Positions 15,497-22,988 of a DNA stretch of 29,960 nucleotides are shown here, piece after piece. This DNA is from CAZFUY01 sp964522445 (GTDB lineage: Bacteria; Pseudomonadota; Gammaproteobacteria; SZUA-229). Under the pieces are notes generated by a model that saw only the letters and a program-made list of their open reading frames with translations, made no database searches and had not been told where the DNA came from. The stretch is taken from positions 1 through 29,960 of the forward strand of contig CAZFUY010000020.1 of assembly GCA_964522445.1 (NCBI GenBank), read 5' to 3'. Each line of letters starts with the position of its first letter. Positions within the stretch are counted from its first letter, which is position 1. Position numbers and translations under genes: made by a program.

Positions 15497-16753
15497 TTAT
15501 CCGGGGCGGCCATCGGCACGAACGGTAAGATAAAAAGGACCAAAACGAGAAACCCATGTGGAGATACATATTAGCCAGACTAATATAGCAAGCACATTAA
15601 AGCTAAGACCAAATAATGAATTAACAGCGCTTATATCTGCCAGTATTCGGAATATGGCAACCACCTGTAGACCCAGGAACATGGCCCATGCAATATTATC
15701 TAATATCAACATTCGACCTGAGTGACCCAGTGATACGCGTGAAGCCATGGCGATGAGTAATGAGGTAAAGAAACCGATAGTAATTGCATGCAATGGGCTT
15801 TTGCCCAGTATTAACTCGCCTGTTGCCAGGAGATAAAGGCTTTGAACGCTAAATAGTGTCATGCCGATGCCCAGCCATAAAAATGCCATATGTAAAACAG
15901 CCAGTAGTTTATCTTTAAAGCTGCGCTTAAATTGCCATTTAATAGTATGTAATAAGGCGACTGTAGCAAGAGGTAGGTCAGCCAGGAATAACCATTGGGG
16001 GAGTTCCAGTACATCAAGTGAAACATGGGTGATGCAGGCAGCAATCATTACCAGTAGCGTCCATCTAGGCTGGTAGATTTCATATTCAGGTAATACGCTG
16101 CTACTAAAGAAGGGAATCATGCGGTGGCCAACAGTAAATAGTATGGGTAAAAGAAAAACCCATATGCCTGCTTTTATTGAAAATTGCTGGAATACCCAGT
16201 TATCGGTAACTAGCCATAGCAGAAAACTGGCAGCACTTAACCAGCCAGCACTTAATGCAAAATTTAATATGGTTTCATAGTTTTTGTTCTGTGCCGGTGC
16301 TGTGCGATAAACTTTAAATAAAGACCACTGACCAATTGCCCAGCCAAACAGGAAAATAGCAATACCTGTTGCCGCCATTAGTAAATTAAAGAAAATGCCA
16401 ATTTCAAATGTCAGTATGCCAATAACCATCCATACAAAAGTGCTGACATAGCTATCTTTAGGTACTAATGCACCATTCATCCAGCGAGGATAAACTGTCA
16501 TCAGAAAGCCAAAAATAAAAAATGTAAAAACACTGTAGAGCATAATAAATCCGTGTGCCCAGGTGGCAGGAATCAATATATCTAATGGTGACCATAGTTC
16601 AGTGTGGCGACCAATTAGTTCAAGTGACCAGAAAAATACAGGCAGGATAAGTTGTATTGCACCTGCAAAAAACATCATGCGATGTGGTGCGGCTGTGAAT
16701 GTTTCCCAAAAGGGCTGGTTAGTAATAGGTGTTGGTTTTTCCTGGATTTGCAT
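15497..16753 (-). CDS. nnrS: NnrS, NO-related haem/copper membrane protein
   Basis: 418-residue inner-membrane protein with about twelve helices. NnrS family landmarks are PHRMMFFAGA near residue 23, TWAHGFIMLYSVFTFFIFGF with an intramembrane histidine, VGHRMIPFFSSS in the middle and the signature SRVSLGHSGR near the C-terminal third. NnrS contains haem and copper in Rhodobacter and relieves NO-derived stress, in particular iron-nitrosyl damage. Its own FNR/DNR-type promoter is the clearest in the window after nirS. It is separated from the hemerythrin operon by two miniature repeat elements. Confidence 0.92.
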   Translation of the reverse strand: MQIQEKPTPITNQPFWETFTAAPHRMMFFAGAIQLILPVFFWSLELIGRHTELWSPLDILIPATWAHGFIMLYSVFTFFIFGFLMTVYPRWMNGALVPKDSYVSTFVWMVIGILTFEIGIFFNLLMAATGIAIFLFGWAIGQWSLFKVYRTAPAQNKNYETILNFALSAGWLSAASFLLWLVTDNWVFQQFSIKAGIWVFLLPILFTVGHRMIPFFSSSVLPEYEIYQPRWTLLVMIAACITHVSLDVLELPQWLFLADLPLATVALLHTIKWQFKRSFKDKLLAVLHMAFLWLGIGMTLFSVQSLYLLATGELILGKSPLHAITIGFFTSLLIAMASRVSLGHSGRMLILDNIAWAMFLGLQVVAIFRILADISAVNSLFGLSFNVLAILVWLICISTWVSRFGPFYLTVRADGRPG

Positions 16754-16839
16754 GGGGACTCGTAATAATAAATTGTCTTATAGAGAGGTTTCTATTTATA
16801 GACAGACAGGGTTGTAAAAATGTATGTTAATTGCAGGAG

Positions 16840-16880
16840 ATTATAGGTGTGTCTGGCATGATGTCTTTGATATAGGGCAA
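16840..16880 (-). promoter_or_regulatory. FNR/DNR-type promoter of nnrS
   Basis: On the minus strand TTGCCCTATATCAA (16880-16867) is followed after 21 bases by a perfect TATAAT (16845-16840). The predicted start near 16833 gives a leader of about 80 bases. The box nearly equals that of nirD (TTGCCCTAGATCAA). Confidence 0.75.
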
Positions 16881-16901
16881 TTTTAATGTATGCAAAACGT
16901 G

Positions 16902-16958
16902 CCCTGTCAACTACCCCAGAACAGATAGGGGCAGGATGGAGCTGAGGTAGCTGACGGG
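16902..16958. repeat. Long imperfect hairpin repeat
   Basis: CCCTGTCAACTACC (from 16902) pairs with GGTAGCTGACGGG (to 16958), with one mismatch and one bulge, around a loop of about 30 bases. It lies just upstream of the nnrS promoter. It resembles an end of an IS200/IS605-type or REP-like element, but no transposase remains. The rest of the interval to 17153 shows no gene. Confidence 0.5.
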
Positions 16959-17153
16959 TATCACGCCTTCCTGAAACCTGAATTTTAAAAAAGTCAGGTC
17001 ATGTGGAAGTCTTTTATTTATGAATTAGTGTTGTAATTTGAGCGCTTTGCTCAGGGATGTACATCAATCTGGTTTAGGTAATGGAAATGAAGTGGTTTTC
17101 ATTCTGAATCCCCAAAATTATGTGTCCAGAATAAAAAATTCAGTGAGGATGAT

Positions 17154-17726
17154 TTATTCAACCTTGCCTTTTAAATAAGGCGTATATTTCTGATCAGTGC
17201 CATCAATATGGTTAATCAGCCATGCTTTTAAATACTGCGCTACATCATCAGCGGTGCGTGTTCCATCGGTTCGGTATTTGTCAATAAAATCTGTAACCTG
17301 TGCAATCATGGAGGTGTGCTGTTTTTTGTGTTCTTCCAGATCAGGGTATCCGCATTCCTGCATTAAGCCTTCTTCTCTGGTGAAGTGATATTTTGTGTAA
17401 TCGATTAGTTCATTTAAAATATTTTCGATCATGTCATCATCGGTGTGGTAGTGAGCGGCTGTTTGCAGCTGGTTGATCATGCCTAATAATTTTTTATGGT
17501 CGTTATCAATAGAATCGATGCCAACACTTAATGAATCGCTCCATTTAACGAATCGATTGGAAATGATTTTGTCATGAACAAAAGGTATTGCGACCAGCAC
17601 AGCGACTAAAACCCAGGGCAGTGGGTGACTAAACCCTAGCATGAAACCTAGTACGATCATGATCAGCAAACCCAGTATCAATACTGATAAAATGAGCATG
17701 CTAATGCCTTTGGTTACAATCGTCAT
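17154..17726 (-). CDS. Membrane-anchored bacteriohemerythrin
   Basis: 190 residues. Two N-terminal hydrophobic segments (about 8-31 and 36-51) are followed by a classical bacteriohemerythrin domain with VGIDSIDNDHKKL (His77), YHFTREEGLM (His114, Glu118), EEHKKQH (His133, His137) and WLINHIDGTDQKY (His173, Asp178). These are the expected ligands of an O2- or NO-binding di-iron site. With a two-helix hairpin, the domain would face the cytoplasm. Membrane tethering could place it next to NO-producing or NO-consuming enzymes. A strong FNR/DNR-type box set in a palindrome lies upstream. The role in NO or O2 delivery is inferred. Confidence 0.9.
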   Translation of the reverse strand: MTIVTKGISMLILSVLILGLLIMIVLGFMLGFSHPLPWVLVAVLVAIPFVHDKIISNRFVKWSDSLSVGIDSIDNDHKKLLGMINQLQTAAHYHTDDDMIENILNELIDYTKYHFTREEGLMQECGYPDLEEHKKQHTSMIAQVTDFIDKYRTDGTRTADDVAQYLKAWLINHIDGTDQKYTPYLKGKVE

Positions 17727-17768
17727 TGTGTTAAATCCTCAAATATAATTGCTAATTTCACCAAATGA

Positions 17769-17822
17769 ATTTTAGCTAAAAATGCCCCTGAGCGAACTGA
17801 TTTAAATCAATTCGCTCAGGGG
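17769..17822 (-). promoter_or_regulatory. FNR/DNR-type promoter inside a 38-base palindrome
   Basis: The arms CCCCTGAGCGAA (17785-17796) and TTCGCTCAGGGG (17811-17822) are perfect. The loop between them is the box, TTGATTTAAATCAG on the minus strand (17810-17797). After 22 bases comes TAAAAT (17774-17769), predicting a start near 17762, 36 bases before the bacteriohemerythrin ATG. The palindrome could also end transcription coming from either side. Confidence 0.75.
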
Positions 17823-17934
17823 TAAGCTGCGTTTTTAAAGTTCTGCTTATGGCAGTTAAATAACTTGAGTGGGATATTGAAAACTAAAAAGAAAGTTATT
17901 GGTTTTTGGTTCTGTATTTTACTTAAATATGCGT

Positions 17935-18104
17935 TATAATCGCGATGCTGGTAAAGGTTACAGCTGCTATTTATGTATGTGCAATATTGATAACACTTCT
18001 GATATCTCCTCTTGTTCGTAAGTAATTTCTGCATCTTTCCACCATTTACCGATTTGGCGAATAACGCTATCGATTATTATTAATTTATTCTGGAGATTAT
18101 TTAA
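17935..18104 (+). promoter_or_regulatory. Promoter and long leader of the cold-shock gene
   Basis: A perfect TATAAT at 17935-17940 predicts a start near 17947 and a leader of about 157 bases. That length is typical of cspA-type genes, whose leaders control message stability and translation in the cold. The -35 region is poor. TGGAGA lies near 18092. Confidence 0.5.
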
Positions 18105-18311
18105 ATGTCTAAAACTACAGGCACAGTGAAATGGTTTGATGAGAAAAAAGGATTTGGATTTATAGAAAGACAGGAAGGTGCAGATGTTTTTGTTCATTTT
18201 AGAGCAATAACGGGTGAAGGTTATAAATCGCTTAATGAAGGACAGGCAGTAGAGTTTGAAGTTGAAGATGGCCCAAAAGGCCCACAGGCTGTTAACGTTA
18301 TTGCGAGTTAA
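18105..18311 (+). CDS. CspA-family cold-shock protein
   Basis: 68-residue single cold-shock domain. The RNA-binding motifs are KWFDEKKGFGFI (9-20, RNP1) and DVFVHF (27-32, RNP2), and the rest follows the five-stranded beta-barrel pattern to QAVNVIA. It binds single-stranded RNA or DNA and acts as an RNA chaperone. It is the only plus-strand gene in the left three-quarters of the window, with its own promoter and long leader. It is followed directly by a miniature inverted-repeat element, which may supply the transcript end. Cold inducibility is not shown. Confidence 0.95.
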   Translation: MSKTTGTVKWFDEKKGFGFIERQEGADVFVHFRAITGEGYKSLNEGQAVEFEVEDGPKGPQAVNVIAS

Positions 18312-18315
18312 TGTT

Positions 18316-18478
18316 CCTGGGATACTCTGATCAAGTTTGATTATTTTATGCTGGCTAAAATGGTTTGTATTTGCCCGAAGCTCGTTGCAATAGAGCGATT
18401 ATTACACTTCACTTCGTGAAAAATACAAACCCTTTTTTTCAGCCTAATTCTAACTATGCTTAATCAGAGTATCCCTGG
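18316..18478. mobile_element. Miniature inverted-repeat element with CCTGG target duplication
   Basis: GATACTCTGATCAAG (18321-18335) and CTTAATCAGAGTATC (18459-18473) are terminal inverted repeats matching at 14 of 15 positions. They are flanked on both sides by CCTGG (18316-18320 and 18474-18478). Inside, GGTTTGTATTT (18362-18372) and AAATACAAACC (18421-18431) form an 11-base stem. No reading frame is present. A shrunken relative is at 15267-15315. Confidence 0.8.
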
Positions 18479-18542
18479 TTTTAATATGCCGCCAGTCCTG
18501 GATGTTTAAGCAAATAGAGTGTTTAAGTTTGCCTGGCTGATT

Positions 18543-18746
18543 TTAATAGTGTGGCGGTGGTTTTTCTTCTGATTGAGGCAGGATGTTGGCTCCAGAAGTG
18601 TTTTTTAGTTTGTTTAGCAAGTGTTTTATTTGATCCTGTAATAAATCAATAGCCTGTTGTTGCTGATAAATTATTTTATCCAGTTCTTCAATATGGTTTT
18701 CCTGGTGTGTGATTCTTATTTCCAGGTCTATTATTTTACCTTCCAT
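18543..18746 (-). CDS. slyX: SlyX family protein
   Basis: 67 residues, mostly one coiled coil (LEIRITHQENHIEELDKII then QQQQAIDLLQDQIKHLLNKL), ending in the family's characteristic EKPPPHY tail. The function of SlyX is not established. The ATG overlaps the stop of cysZ by one base (TAATG), so the two are translationally linked. It is the last gene of a minus-strand housekeeping run. The match to SlyX is by length, coiled-coil pattern and C-terminal motif. Confidence 0.88.
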   Translation of the reverse strand: MEGKIIDLEIRITHQENHIEELDKIIYQQQQAIDLLQDQIKHLLNKLKNTSGANILPQSEEKPPPHY

Positions 18747-19489
18747 TATTTGTTTTCCTCCTGTTTTACCCAGAGTGCAGTGGCACCAGCGACGGAAGCA
18801 GGCATAGCCAGAAAATTAATAACAGGTATGCTTGTAAGTATAAAAACACCTGAACCAAAACCCAGTGATAAAGATCGTTTTGATATGGCCTGCTGGTTTA
18901 TCTCTTTAAAATAATGATTGTGGTTGCTCATTGGGTAATCGAGGTATTCCAGTGCCAGCATCCATGCGCCAAAAATAATCCATAGTGCTGGAGCAATAAC
19001 ATTAACCACAGGTATAAAGGAAATTATTAAAATAATGACTGTCCATTTTAATAAATAAAATAGTTTTTTAACTTCAGAGCTAATTGATTTTTTTATAGTT
19101 TGCCAGGCAGGATAAGACGGTGAGTTATCCAGTGGCTGTTTTTTTAACATGGCCTCTACTTTTTCTGCTAGCAAGCTGTTAAAAGGTGCGGCGATTAAAT
19201 TTGCCAGAAAAGTAAAGCTATAAAAGACCATAAAAAAAATCATTATTGCGAATAATGGCCAGAGAAACCAGTTAATAGCAGATTCCAGCCAGCTTAACCA
19301 GCTGGGAAAGTCGGGCATAAATTTATTCATCCATTGATCAAATTTTGTAAATAAAAAATAGATGGCAATGCTAAAAAAAACCACGTTGATGGTAAGAGGT
19401 GCGGCAACAAAACGTCGAATTCCAGGTTGAATAATTAGTTTTAAACCCTCTATAGAATAAAAAAAGCCTTTAAATAAATTAATAATCAT
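18746..19489 (-). CDS. cysZ: CysZ-like sulfate transport membrane protein
   Basis: 247-residue inner-membrane protein of the EI24/CysZ family. It opens with LFKGFFYSIEGLKLIIQPGIRRFVAAPL, has two long hydrophobic hairpins (about 30-50 and 70-100), the NLIAAPFNSLLAEKVEA segment typical of CysZ, and further helices at about 145-185 and 210-230 ending with INFLAMPASVAGATALW. CysZ imports sulfate for cysteine synthesis. Its start overlaps the FGGY kinase stop (ATGA) and its stop overlaps slyX. No sulfur-assimilation genes adjoin it, so the pathway link is from family knowledge. Confidence 0.9.
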   Translation of the reverse strand: MIINLFKGFFYSIEGLKLIIQPGIRRFVAAPLTINVVFFSIAIYFLFTKFDQWMNKFMPDFPSWLSWLESAINWFLWPLFAIMIFFMVFYSFTFLANLIAAPFNSLLAEKVEAMLKKQPLDNSPSYPAWQTIKKSISSEVKKLFYLLKWTVIILIISFIPVVNVIAPALWIIFGAWMLALEYLDYPMSNHNHYFKEINQQAISKRSLSLGFGSGVFILTSIPVINFLAMPASVAGATALWVKQEENK

Positions 19490-20769
19490 CTTGCTTCTCT
19501 AGTGCCTAAAACCTGTTGAGCAAGTTTAGCTGTGCCAAAACAGGCTTCCGTGTGTTGTGCTGTATAGAGAGGAATATTTAACATATTTCTTCGTATTTCA
19601 GTCAGTGCGGGATTTATGCTGCCACCACCGGTGGTTTTTACTGAGACAGGGTAGGGTGCGCCAAGTTCATGCAATTTGTTATAGCCAAAATGCTCTATAT
19701 TACTAATGCCTTCGAGTATGGCCTGAAAAAAAATAACGTCATTTTCAGGTAATGGCCTGAGTCTGGGAGCAAGTGTTGGGTTGTTTACTGGAAAGCGTTC
19801 CCCCGGTTTTGTTAGAGGATAATAGTCAAGCCCTGTTGGCTGGTTGGGTTTAAGTAATGGGGTTAGCTCATTGATTTGTTTCTCAGTAAAGTATTTTCTT
19901 AATACTGCGCCGCCCGTATTTGATGCGCCACCTGCTAACCAGTTATTTCCTAATCTATGACTATAAATACCATGCTCTGGAGCGAAGATGGGTTTGTCTG
20001 TAATAATTTTTAACACCAGTGTGCTGCCCAGTGATGTTACAGCTTCACCTGGTTTCTCTGCACCTGTGGCAATAAATGCAGCAATGCTATCTGTAGTGCC
20101 TGAAATAATGCTGACAGTATTTGGTAAATTAAATTGTTTGGCTATTTGTTCATTAATGAGGCCAACAGGTTTCCCTGGGTTAATAACTTTTGGCAATAAA
20201 TCCATGCGTATTTTTAATTTATTTAGCCAGTCTGGCCATTTGTTTTTAACAGGGTCGTAACCTGTTTTTAATGCATTATTGGTGTCGCTGATTTTATAGT
20301 TGCCAGATAGCTTTGCAGAAATCCAGTCGGCCTGGTGTAGCGCGTGCCTTGCCTGTGGATGAAGTTCCTGCAGAAAAAGGAGCTTTGCCAGTCCTGAGCT
20401 TGCACCATGAGCCGCTGAGTTTACAGGCGCTATTTTTTTTATCTGTTCTGCCTGCTCTATGGAGCTTGCGTCGTTGTACATAAGGGCAGGTGATAATGGA
20501 GTGCCTTTGCTGTCGGTAACCAGTATTGTTCCGGATGTTCCATCGACAGCGATGGCTCTAACATGATCTGGATTGAGTTTGCTTAATAAGCTACGGAGTG
20601 TTTTTTCAACACCATACCACCATATCTTTGCATCCTGTATAACCAGACGACCCTGTGTTACAGGTGCTGGCAATGGAACAGAGGACATGGCGATAATATT
20701 TAAATCATCATCAATGGCACAGGCTCGACAGCCAGATGTGCCAAGATCAATGCCTATATAAATACTCAT
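19486..20769 (-). CDS. FGGY-family carbohydrate kinase, possibly D-ribulokinase
   Basis: 427 residues with two actin-like domains. GIDLGTSGCRACAID (5-19) is the N-terminal phosphate-binding motif. AVDGTSGTILVTD follows at about 74-86, SIISGTTDSIAAFIATGA in the centre, SLGSTLVLK near 246 and the C-terminal ATP-binding TTGGGSINPALTEIRRN. It phosphorylates a sugar or polyol; the shortness (xylulokinases are near 490 residues) resembles the plant/cyanobacterial kinases that act on D-ribulose or xylulose. The substrate cannot be told from sequence. It lies 21 bases after queF and overlaps cysZ. Confidence 0.85.
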   Translation of the reverse strand: MSIYIGIDLGTSGCRACAIDDDLNIIAMSSVPLPAPVTQGRLVIQDAKIWWYGVEKTLRSLLSKLNPDHVRAIAVDGTSGTILVTDSKGTPLSPALMYNDASSIEQAEQIKKIAPVNSAAHGASSGLAKLLFLQELHPQARHALHQADWISAKLSGNYKISDTNNALKTGYDPVKNKWPDWLNKLKIRMDLLPKVINPGKPVGLINEQIAKQFNLPNTVSIISGTTDSIAAFIATGAEKPGEAVTSLGSTLVLKIITDKPIFAPEHGIYSHRLGNNWLAGGASNTGGAVLRKYFTEKQINELTPLLKPNQPTGLDYYPLTKPGERFPVNNPTLAPRLRPLPENDVIFFQAILEGISNIEHFGYNKLHELGAPYPVSVKTTGGGSINPALTEIRRNMLNIPLYTAQHTEACFGTAKLAQQVLGTREAR

Positions 20770-20790
20770 TGTTAAAAGCTAAGTCCAGGC

Positions 20791-21180
20791 TTAAGCCAGA
20801 TGAACAGGTTCAGGTGCAATCCAGCCGTCTGCACGGTGTTCTGCAATCACGGTTGTATAAACACCACCGCGCACATTAAATTCTGCTGTGATGCGCATGA
20901 ACCTTGGTTCTGTTGCAGTAACCAGATCAGTTAAAATCTGGTTGGTGACATCTTCATGAAAAGCCCCTTCATCACGAAAAGACCAGATGTATAGTTTATA
21001 AGATTTTAGCTCTACGCATTTTTTGTCAGCAATATATTCCATATCGATAGTTGCAAAATCAGGCTGGCCTGTTTTTGGACACAGGCAGGTAAACTCGGGT
21101 GTTGATATGCGAATTGTGTAGTCGCGCTCAGGTCGGGGGTTGTCAAACGTTTCAAGCTCTTTGCTGGGCTGAGTGGACAT
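20791..21180 (-). CDS. queF: QueF, NADPH-dependent preQ0 reductase
   Basis: 129-residue short-type QueF, reducing 7-cyano-7-deazaguanine to the aminomethyl form in queuosine tRNA modification. The catalytic region reads FTCLCPKTGQPDF, with Cys34 as the thioimide-forming nucleophile and Asp41 as the general acid. The NADPH-binding QueF motif is ELKSYKLYIWSFRDEGAFHE (57-76). The ATG at 21180, with GGAGA nine bases upstream, is preferred over a longer frame that would run back through a palindromic repeat into ctaA. The short, unimodular form differs from the two-domain E. coli enzyme. Confidence 0.94.
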   Translation of the reverse strand: MSTQPSKELETFDNPRPERDYTIRISTPEFTCLCPKTGQPDFATIDMEYIADKKCVELKSYKLYIWSFRDEGAFHEDVTNQILTDLVTATEPRFMRITAEFNVRGGVYTTVIAEHRADGWIAPEPVHLA

Positions 21181-21207
21181 GGTGTTCTCCAATGCAAAAA
21201 AATCTAG

Positions 21208-21232
21208 ATTCCTGCTAAAAGCATACAGGAAT
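21208..21232. repeat. ATTCCTG/CAGGAAT palindromic repeat
   Basis: ATTCCTG (21208-21214) and CAGGAAT (21226-21232) flank CTAAAAGCATA. The same kind of palindrome makes up the inside of the element at 15321-15460. It sits between ctaA and queF. Confidence 0.55.
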
Positions 21233-21247
21233 GATGAATATGTAAAA

Positions 21248-22282
21248 TCAGGCTCTTCGTATCTGGTGAGCAACAAATAAAACAATCGTAAACAATAGTA
21301 GTGCGCCACCTTGATGACTTGAGGCTAATGGAACAGGAACATGTAGCAATAAGGTTGATATGCCCAGTGTAACCTGAATAAATAATATGGTTAACATTAG
21401 ATGTAAGCCTCGCTTAACTCTTGCGGGTGGATTTTTGCGCATAGCGACAACATAAAAAGTAATGATGCTTATAAATAACGCAGTTGCTATTACTCGATGA
21501 TCAAACTGCACTGTGGTGACATTTTCAAAAAAGTTTGTCCATGCAGGGTCAAGTGAAAAAAGACCATCAGGGATCAGCTGGCCATTCATTAAAGGAAATG
21601 TATTGTAGGCATGGCCCGCTTTAAGTCCTGCAACAAAGCCACCTGATAGAGCTGTTATAAAAACAAAAAGGCTCAGGTATAGCGAATGTAGTTTTAAAAC
21701 ACCCATATTGGATTCTTTCTTCAGGTTTTCATCATTCTGAAAAAAAAGACTTAAACCAATCCAGAAAATATAGCCATAAACGATTAGAGCCAGGCTTAAA
21801 TGAGCGGTAAGGCGATACTGGCTTACATGGGGATTGTTTATCAGGCCACTTTTTACCATATACCATCCCATTAAACCTTGCAGACCACCAAGAATAAACA
21901 TAGCGATGAGTCTGGGTTTTAGTGACGAATGTACCCAGCCTTTAATAAAGAAAAAAGCCATAGGGAAGAAGAAAAGTATACCGATAAAGCGGCCTAATAC
22001 ACGGTGCGAGTATTCAAACCAGAAAATAGATTTGAACCCATGGAGATCCATATCAAAATTAATTAATTTAAATTCAGGTGAGCTTTTATAGAGAGCAAAA
22101 GTTTTTAGCCACTCAGTTTCGCCAATTGGAGGTAGCGCGCCCATAATGGGAGCCCATTCAACCATGGAAAGACCTGAGCCGGTTAGTCGAGTGATACCGC
22201 CAAGTATGACCATAGAGAAAATTGTAGCGCAGCAGATAAAAAGCCAGATAGCCATGATTCTCTGGTTATTTGCTGATGTCAT
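21248..22282 (-). CDS. ctaA: CtaA, heme A synthase
   Basis: 344-residue, eight-helix membrane enzyme that oxidises the C8 methyl of heme O to give heme A. Family motifs are GGITRLTGSGLSMVEWAP (28-45), EYSHRVLGR, RLTAHLSLAL, QFDHRVIA and SSHQGGALLLF, which carry the four conserved haem-ligand histidines. GAGGA precedes the ATG by eight bases. It is divergent from the heme-copper operon, whose enzyme is the obvious consumer of heme A here; ctaB for heme O lies just beyond that operon. No other terminal oxidase subunit is in the window. Heme A use by the reductase is an inference. Confidence 0.95.
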   Translation of the reverse strand: MTSANNQRIMAIWLFICCATIFSMVILGGITRLTGSGLSMVEWAPIMGALPPIGETEWLKTFALYKSSPEFKLINFDMDLHGFKSIFWFEYSHRVLGRFIGILFFFPMAFFFIKGWVHSSLKPRLIAMFILGGLQGLMGWYMVKSGLINNPHVSQYRLTAHLSLALIVYGYIFWIGLSLFFQNDENLKKESNMGVLKLHSLYLSLFVFITALSGGFVAGLKAGHAYNTFPLMNGQLIPDGLFSLDPAWTNFFENVTTVQFDHRVIATALFISIITFYVVAMRKNPPARVKRGLHLMLTILFIQVTLGISTLLLHVPVPLASSHQGGALLLFTIVLFVAHQIRRA

Positions 22283-22579
22283 TTTTGTATTCCTCGTTGA
22301 TATGTATGTTTGCTGTGTGAAGCGGCGAAATGTTAGCAGATGGGGCGCTTATTGGAAACTATTGCATTTTTTAGAATGTTAAATAAATAACCTGAATTAA
22401 AAAAGGTTATTGAAGTAATTTATTTGTTTTTGTAAAGATTAAAAAGATAGTAATATCAATTATATGGCTTAGCTATTTGTTATTTCTCTCTGCTTTTGAT
22501 TAAATTTTAATCAGTTAGTCAAAATTACTTATATATCTTTGCAGTAATTTCACTCAACTGCGTGATATCACACGGCAAA
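22283..22579. other. Intergenic region between divergent ctaA and the heme-copper operon
   Basis: No gene seen. It contains a perfect 17-base palindrome TGATTAAATTTTAATCA (22497-22513) and GTGATATCAC (22562-22571), either of which might bind a regulator. Their spacing does not fit FNR. Confidence 0.4.
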
Positions 22580-22622
22580 TTGATTCACATCAAAGTTGTT
22601 CGGTCATGAACGATTGTACTAT
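22580..22622 (+). promoter_or_regulatory. FNR/DNR-type promoter of the heme-copper reductase operon
   Basis: A perfect TTGATTCACATCAA (22580-22593) is followed after 23 bases by TACTAT (22617-22622). The predicted start near 22628 leaves a leader of about 173 bases before the first gene. Same architecture as nirS. Confidence 0.8.
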
Positions 22623-22644
22623 TTCGTGCAAGCTTGAGACTCCG

Positions 22645-22672
22645 GTTAGGTGTGTGCTTGCGCGCATCTAAC
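22645..22672 (+). other. Leader stem-loop of the heme-copper reductase operon
   Basis: GTTAGGTGTGTGC pairs with GCGCGCATCTAAC, allowing G-U pairs and one G/T mismatch, closed by a CTTG tetraloop. It lies about 17 bases into the predicted transcript. No T-run follows, so it is a leader structure, possibly protecting the message. Confidence 0.45.
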
Positions 22673-22800
22673 AATCAGTCTGATATGTCGGCAGAAAACG
22701 TGGGCAGAGAAGGGCGGTAGTCAAGCGTTAGCGTGGTGTAGCGATTTAATGATGTTTTACCACAAAACCCATAAAGAAATAAAAAGAAGAGACCTTAATC

Positions 22801-22959
22801 ATGACTGACGATTCAAATAATGAAGAAGAACGCATACCTGCTATGCAATCTTTGCTCGATAACCCTTTCTTGTTGTTGTTCATAGGTGTCGTAATGCCAA
22901 CGGTGTTTTACATCCTCTGGGGCGTTATGGAAGTCGTAACTATACCTGTAGCGCCATAA
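22801..22959 (+). CDS. Small single-helix subunit of the heme-copper reductase
   Basis: 52 residues. A charged N-terminus (TDDSNNEEERIP) and an amphipathic stretch are followed by one transmembrane helix (about 22-46, NPFLLLFIGVVMPTVFYILW) and a short tail ending in PVAP. AGAG precedes the ATG. It is the first gene after the FNR/DNR-type promoter and lies 29 bases before the CuA subunit, so it is cotranscribed. Small one-helix subunits of this size accompany many B-family heme-copper enzymes. Assignment as a structural subunit is inferred from size, topology and position; no residue motif is diagnostic. Confidence 0.75.
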   Translation: MTDDSNNEEERIPAMQSLLDNPFLLLFIGVVMPTVFYILWGVMEVVTIPVAP

Positions 22960-22988
22960 ACAAAAAAACCGTCATAGGAGATTAAGTT

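Noticed and set aside
17054..17067. TTGATGTACATCCC (minus strand) as another FNR/DNR box
   Set aside because: Only one good half-site and about 300 bases from the next start (nnrS), which already has a better placed box.
17816..18197. Minus-strand frames over the cold-shock leader
   Set aside because: Low-complexity, overlap the promoter, leader and coding part of the cold-shock gene; no support.
21181..21309. N-terminal extension of QueF to 172 residues
   Set aside because: The extension crosses a palindromic repeat and overlaps ctaA; the ATG at 21180 has a good ribosome binding site and gives the normal QueF length.
22497..22513. TGATTAAATTTTAATCA as an FNR box
   Set aside because: Perfect palindrome, but the half-sites are wrongly spaced for FNR/DNR; kept only as a possible unknown operator.
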